Part shown: in pieces, positions 61,101 to 64,000 of the stretch
How the letters are laid out: each line of letters starts with the position of its first letter
Numbering within the stretch: position 1 is the first letter of the stretch
Assembly: GCF_018332695.1 (NCBI RefSeq)
Contig: NZ_BOQN01000033.1
Coordinates: forward strand, 1 to 64,000
Direction of reading: 5' to 3'
Source: Paractinoplanes toevensis
GTDB taxonomy: Bacteria; Actinomycetota; Actinomycetes; Mycobacteriales; Micromonosporaceae
Length of the DNA stretch: 64,000 bases
Notes under the pieces: model-generated
What the model was told of the DNA's origin: nothing
Seen by the model: only the letters and a program-made list of their open reading frames with translations
Databases searched by the model: none
Made by a program: the position numbers and the translations under genes

Positions 61101-62904
61101 CGCGTTCAGCCCGCTCGGGTCGCCGGCCGCGCTGACCAAGTCGAAGTCCAAGGTCGCCGGCATCCTGCCGGAGTCCGGGGACAGCGGGCCGCCGGTCCCG
61201 GACATGCCGCGTTACGTCGCGCTGGGCGACTCCTACTCGGCCGGTGAGGGCAACTCGCCGTACGACAAGAACACCGACCTGAAGCGGACCAACGGCACCA
61301 AGGGCTCGGCCGTGAACGCGTGTCACCGCTCGCAGGCCAACGCGTTCCCGCGGCTGGTCCGGCAGCCCGGCGCGGACACGTCCGGCGGATCCAGCACGCT
61401 GTTGTCGATCGAGCAGATGGCGACCCAGCACAGCTACGGCAGCTTCGGCTTCCTGGCCTGCTCGGGCGCGACGACCACGGCCATCGCCCGGGACGCGGTC
61501 AACAGCCCACCGTCCTCGTCCGACTCGGCCGGCTACACCGACTGGGGATCGGCCCGATACCAGTGGGGTGAGCTCACCCAGGTGGAGCAGGGCTGGCTGG
61601 ACAAGGACACCACCCAGGTGTCGGTGTCGGTCGGCGGCAACGACGTGCGGTTCACCGACATCCTCAACGGGTGCATCGCCGCGCTCAGCGACTGCTCCGG
61701 CGCGAACTACAAGCTGACCCGCAAGAGCAACGGCGTCGTCGACCCGGAGCCGCTGCGCGACTACGAGACGAAGATCATCCGGGACATGCTGCCGGCCAAG
61801 CTGAAGGCGACCTACCGGGCGATCCACAACGCGGCCCCGAACGCGGCGATCTACGTGATCGGCTACCCGCAGATGTTCCCCGACCAGGAGAGCAACGGTG
61901 CCTGCTACAACATCGGCTCGCAGGCCCGGCTGTTCCTGAACGCCCTGGCCGGCCGCCTGTCGGTCAGCATCTCCCGGGCGGTCGACGACATCCGGGCCGA
62001 GGGCGTGAACATCCGGTACGTCGACACCTCGTCGGCGATCCACCTCGGCGCCGCCGGCCAGAAGAAGTGGGCCTGCGACGGCAGTGACGGGTACCGCTGG
62101 CTGAACGCGATCACCGACAAGACCTCGGACGGCAGCGGGGACAGCACGCCGGGCACCGGCAGCTTCCACCCGACCGCCCGCGGCCAGCAGGGCTTCGCCG
62201 ACGTCCTCACCGACGCGTTCAGCGAGGACCGGTGGACCCGGGCCGACAGCGTCTCCTCGACCAAGAAACGGATCCTCGACTACGCCGCCACCCGAACCGG
62301 CGACGACCGGTTCGACATCACCGACACCCAGGCCGAACTGGCCGCGGAACGCTGCGTCGACCTGGCCCGGCGGGGCGGTGCGGTCGGTTTCCCGTGCCTG
62401 AGCATGCCCATCCTGTTCCCCACCTCCTTCGACGCCCGGGGCGCGGCCCGCAACGACGACGCGGCGATCTGGGCCAACCCGCCGTGGGTGAAGCTGCGCT
62501 ACGTCAACGGGACCAACGAGAAACCGAAGGTGGTCAAGACCCGCACCTGGTACATGAACTCGGCCTACGGCCAGACGTCGTGCCCGACGACCCGGCCCGA
62601 GGACCAGTGCGACGAATACCCGTTCTACACCTCCGAGGAGGGCGGTTCCTGGGACTTCTTCACCGGCGGTGAGACGTCCCCGCTGAGCACGAGGCTCCTG
62701 ATGATCCCGAAGACCGAGAACCGGGCGGAGGGTATAGCGGTCGGCAACATGTACACCAAGTGCGGCATGCAGACCGGCACGTACGAGAACGTGGTCGCCG
62801 AGAGCTACCACAACCAGTTGACCGGCAACGGCGCCGATTACCTGACCATCCCGCTGATCGACGAAGAAGCGAACGTGGGCAACAAGACGTTCTACATCTG
62901 CTGA
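58129..62904 (+). CDS. Giant secreted protein: lytic transglycosylase + golvesin-like + SGNH hydrolase + NucA/NucB-like nuclease
   Basis: A 1591-aa exported protein. Signal peptide about 1-31; an N-terminal region (~40-390) with beta-propeller-like strands; a lytic-transglycosylase-like (SLT) domain with Glu501 (QESNMW), GYGLTQ ending at Gln553 and AYNSG at 631-635; Cys-rich loops (~720-850); a golvesin/CBM-like beta domain (~855-1000); an SGNH esterase (Ser1035 in GDSYSAGEG, Asn1171 in GGND, His1347 in FHPTARG); and a C-terminal NucA/NucB-like domain with CDEYPF (1494-1499). RBS GGGGAC. All four catalytic sets look intact. It could attack the wall, esters and DNA of other cells. Confidence 0.88.
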   Translation: MKRLWSMAAAAGAAVVLLSGPALSGTAQAAPIAPTPADTATGDDGRTDRVAPADRDKLLGKGWRTSADRIWTTSGDANGFHVLTATADTGYTWETAASLSEPGFDTDRWIGNACVTGSGRRLVVVYAPRTFTNKADLFDRGGFTAVVDLKTHVVTKLAVQTSLAYFNPGCGAGETAVLSQFDGKDGESPADTTTQSRLFTVDAAKRTLSAPLLLNTELSSPVPVKSGGIAAAAAGAVVRISNKGKVSRQAAAAGVPFRLVPDATGAVTFMDKTGDQTRVRRAVGRTVTELARGTVADVNLVRGDAGRAFITGKPAHVSTLPKSVRAVGVPAGSELSTRGDVALTDVKASGAADPDAAAGLAVTAKVLPTGKPLAFQVSPEVQGPEAIAGRDPNPVLGAAGPAKAKSLAVAGSANDPVEDERYCSVPRNDVNNQAVQPKPRNVEWAVDAAVFGKLNNVASRPANWKNYGMPAYAPQTLFPAPALAGGGRVPAQIMLGIIAQESNMWQAAKYALPGVPANPLMGNYYGRDIYNADSSDDWDIKWADADCGYGLTQATDGMRIAGHEKTDENGNKVEVALPYQTQRAVALDFTANIAYGLKILQEKWNQTYTAGLKVHNADPSAIENWFYAVWAYNSGFYPNKNDGQPWGVGWLNNPANPRYDPARHPFMSVYDDARNPQNWPYPEKVLGWAANPITATESPGVEKAGYNFAWWGTVEDKALVKPPMYTFCTTDNTCDPNSRVQPNDPDVSSEKPGPCLHKNASGLYDLKCWAHSPAGWKTAAGNACNTCGHEQIRFDPGYPWCSTSGQTGCESDGISYPAYCNSSTGGLPSGAMVVDDVPYNASSPRPCGTPVENQGTFSLSFAGAGNGLYPSKIDFHQIGGGYGGHYWRGSTRTSSDEGGKLQVTGTWRLPGESGQRRVQVFVPEFGAWTEQAKYTINLGGGETRYRVINQTWQQNKWVDLGIFDFTGTPEVTLTTVAKDGTGDDSVIFDAVAFSPLGSPAALTKSKSKVAGILPESGDSGPPVPDMPRYVALGDSYSAGEGNSPYDKNTDLKRTNGTKGSAVNACHRSQANAFPRLVRQPGADTSGGSSTLLSIEQMATQHSYGSFGFLACSGATTTAIARDAVNSPPSSSDSAGYTDWGSARYQWGELTQVEQGWLDKDTTQVSVSVGGNDVRFTDILNGCIAALSDCSGANYKLTRKSNGVVDPEPLRDYETKIIRDMLPAKLKATYRAIHNAAPNAAIYVIGYPQMFPDQESNGACYNIGSQARLFLNALAGRLSVSISRAVDDIRAEGVNIRYVDTSSAIHLGAAGQKKWACDGSDGYRWLNAITDKTSDGSGDSTPGTGSFHPTARGQQGFADVLTDAFSEDRWTRADSVSSTKKRILDYAATRTGDDRFDITDTQAELAAERCVDLARRGGAVGFPCLSMPILFPTSFDARGAARNDDAAIWANPPWVKLRYVNGTNEKPKVVKTRTWYMNSAYGQTSCPTTRPEDQCDEYPFYTSEEGGSWDFFTGGETSPLSTRLLMIPKTENRAEGIAVGNMYTKCGMQTGTYENVVAESYHNQLTGNGADYLTIPLIDEEANVGNKTFYIC

Positions 62905-62917
62905 CGCTTTACTGATC

Positions 62918-62952
62918 GTTGCCCCGGCCACCGTCCCGGTGGCCGGGGTAAC
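62918..62952. terminator. Bidirectional terminator hairpin
   Basis: Arms 62918-62933 and 62937-62952 (12 bp CCCCGGCCACCG/CGGTGGCCGGGG plus GTT/AAC ends) around TCC, exactly between two convergent genes. Confidence 0.8.
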
Positions 62953-62956
62953 CCCA

Positions 62957-63544
62957 TCAGACCAACCTGAGCACCTCGGTCGGCAGGTTGCCCGGCGTGT
63001 CCCACTCGTTGCGCTCGGCCGACCAGACGAAAAAGCCACGCTCGATCCCGTCGGCCCACCCGGCAACCACGTCGCCGAACGACGGGAACCGCGCGGTGAA
63101 CACATCATCAGGCTGCTGCGCCCACAGATGGATCGGCGTCTTCTCCCCTTCGGCGGAGAGGTCGGCGAACAGGTAGGCACTTCCCGCCAGCGCCACCGGC
63201 AGCCACCAGGGCGCCCACTGCCCGGCCCAGTCGTCCGGATCCGCCGGGAACCCACCGCCACCCATGCTGATCTCGGACCGCCGCTGCTCGAGTGCCTCAC
63301 TCAGCGACAGAAACGCCCACGACCCGGCGCCGACCTGGCTGACCGGCTCGTTCCAGACCCCCGACCGGACCCCGTCGTGCCATCCCCACCAGCGCCGAAG
63401 CTCGGCCGGCAGCATCAGCTCATCCGCGGCGAGGAGCGCGTCGATCTCCGCGTCGTTCAGCCCCGGCGCGAGATCCCCGGCGATCGGAGCCCCCTGCGCC
63501 CGCCAGGCCGCCTCGAGTCGTAGCAGATCTTCAGTTCGCAGCAT
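62957..63544 (-). CDS. SMI1/KNR4 (SUKH) family protein
   Basis: A 195-aa cytosolic protein with SMI1/KNR4 features: LPAELRRWWGWHDGV near residue 58, PWWLPVALAGSAYLFADL and FPSFGDVVAGWADGIERG. SUKH proteins are widespread immunity proteins that neutralise polymorphic toxins, in many cases nucleases. It sits convergent to the giant protein with a NucA/NucB-like C-terminus, separated only by a terminator. Immunity genes are usually co-directional, so the pairing is a hypothesis. Start ATG 63544; the 13 residues before it are not needed. Confidence 0.82.
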   Translation of the reverse strand: MLRTEDLLRLEAAWRAQGAPIAGDLAPGLNDAEIDALLAADELMLPAELRRWWGWHDGVRSGVWNEPVSQVGAGSWAFLSLSEALEQRRSEISMGGGGFPADPDDWAGQWAPWWLPVALAGSAYLFADLSAEGEKTPIHLWAQQPDDVFTARFPSFGDVVAGWADGIERGFFVWSAERNEWDTPGNLPTEVLRLV

Positions 63545-63600
63545 CCCGACATGGTGCCATCGGCCGTCCAGGAAACCACGCAATCTTATTTCACCTAGGT

Positions 63601-63606
63601 TAATCT
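63601..63606 (+). promoter_or_regulatory. Leaderless-type -10 hexamer of padR
   Basis: TAATCT lies 6 nt before ATG 63613 without a Shine-Dalgarno sequence. A short palindrome ACCTAGGT at about 63594-63601 touches it and might be a regulator site. Confidence 0.5.
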
Positions 63607-63612
63607 GGCTCC

Positions 63613-63945
63613 ATGCCGGAGGAGCCGATCCGAATCACCGAGCCCTTCCTCGATGTCGTCGAGGCGTTCCTCGCCGCGCCCGATCACGAACTGCACGGCT
63701 GGGCCATCATCAAGACCACTGGCCGGGGCGGTCCGACCGTCTACAAGATCCTCGAACGCATGGCGGCGATGGGCTGGGTCACCGCCAGGTGGGAGGCATT
63801 GCCCGACGAACCCAACCGCCCACGTCGCCGTTACTACCGTCTCGCCGGCATCGGAGTCACGAAGGGCGGTGCGCTGGTGGCCGAGCGACGCCCACGTCCG
63901 TTGGTCTCGTCGTACCGCCCCGCCCTCGGAGGAGGCCTGCGATGA
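63613..63945 (+). CDS. PadR family transcriptional regulator
   Basis: A 110-aa winged-helix regulator with the PadR pattern: HELHGWAIIKTTGRGGPTVY and LERMAAMGWVTARW, then an RPRRRYYRLAGIG wing. The C-terminal tail is short. Its stop overlaps the start of the next gene (ATGA). PadR regulators typically control a membrane protein encoded next to them, as appears to be the case here. Divergent from the SUKH gene. Confidence 0.88.
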   Translation: MPEEPIRITEPFLDVVEAFLAAPDHELHGWAIIKTTGRGGPTVYKILERMAAMGWVTARWEALPDEPNRPRRRYYRLAGIGVTKGGALVAERRPRPLVSSYRPALGGGLR

Positions 63946-64000
63946 ACCGGGCCTTCTGGATAGGTGTGCTCGTTTCGATCGTTACGGGTGCCCTGGTCAA
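63942..64000 (+). CDS. Membrane protein, truncated by the window end
   Basis: The first 19 codons (MNRAFWIGVLVSIVTGALV) open with a hydrophobic helix. The start overlaps the padR stop by 4 nt (ATGA) and GGAGG lies 11 nt upstream, so it is coupled to the regulator. Nothing further can be seen. Confidence 0.6.
   Translation, partial: MNRAFWIGVLVSIVTGALV

Noticed and set aside
58786..63300. A 1504-aa minus-strand frame antisense to the giant protein.
   Set aside because: It is rich in Arg, Val, Gly, Asp and His with no domain; the plus strand has four recognisable catalytic regions. Long antisense frames are expected at this GC.

Overview
The window is high-GC DNA from an actinobacterium, most likely a Micromonosporaceae member such as Actinoplanes; this placement is inference. 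The evidence is near-uniform high GC with G/C third positions, a Pup ligase gene (pafA), the pafB-pafC WYL regulator pair, the tatA-tatC-lipid kinase-helY neighbourhood typical of actinobacteria, two copies of an actinobacterial methyltransferase family (DUF574), frequent GTG starts, and many genes whose start codon lies 6-10 nt behind a TANNNT hexamer, the layout of leaderless transcripts. I saw no tRNA, rRNA, CRISPR array, intact insertion sequence or prophage.

Layout. 1-339 holds no confident gene. 340-9692 has a patatin-like hydrolase, an RmlB-like protein without its catalytic residues, pafA, a GGDEF diguanylate cyclase, a DUF3866 protein, a CDF transporter, pafB-pafC and small membrane proteins. 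9857-18216 has tatA-tatC, a DAG-kinase-like gene, a TetR/MFS pair with twin operators, a HAD hydrolase and helY. 18228-22063 is miscellaneous: DUF574, Pr6Pr, nucleotidyltransferase, DUF1062, and an NlpC/P60 hydrolase behind a c-di-AMP-riboswitch-like leader.

22297-32960 is the metabolic centrepiece: a form I aerobic Mo-Cu CO dehydrogenase locus. A divergent xdhC faces coxM-coxS-coxL, then an XdhC-YHS fusion, a MobA/MocA-like protein, coxD, coxG and coxE, with a convergent LysR regulator. CoxL carries the form I loop AYACSFR. The accessory genes would insert and mature the cofactor and tether the enzyme to the membrane, so the organism probably scavenges CO.

33019-50147 is accessory: a second DUF574 gene, gene relics, a secreted esterase, a SRPBCC-ArsR operon with a readable promoter and two operators, a TIR-domain protein, a Tat-exported intradiol dioxygenase, TetR/MFS, a siderophore-interacting protein with an exporter under a MarR regulator, MarR/MmpL, an isochorismatase-fold hydrolase, an HMG-CoA-lyase-like enzyme and a surface protein. 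50202-56987 has a two-gene cytosolic subtilase plus alpha/beta-hydrolase module and an IclR-controlled, translationally coupled operon (PEP-mutase-like enzyme, unknown 93-aa protein, aldehyde dehydrogenase).

57011-64000 has a lipoprotein, then a 1591-aa secreted protein combining lytic transglycosylase, golvesin-like, SGNH-hydrolase and NucA/NucB-nuclease regions, facing a SUKH (SMI1/KNR4) gene of the kind that gives immunity to nuclease toxins. A PadR regulator and a truncated membrane gene end the window. The best candidates for something undescribed are this giant nuclease protein with its SUKH neighbour, the subtilase/hydrolase module, the TIR protein and the unusual parts of the cox locus.
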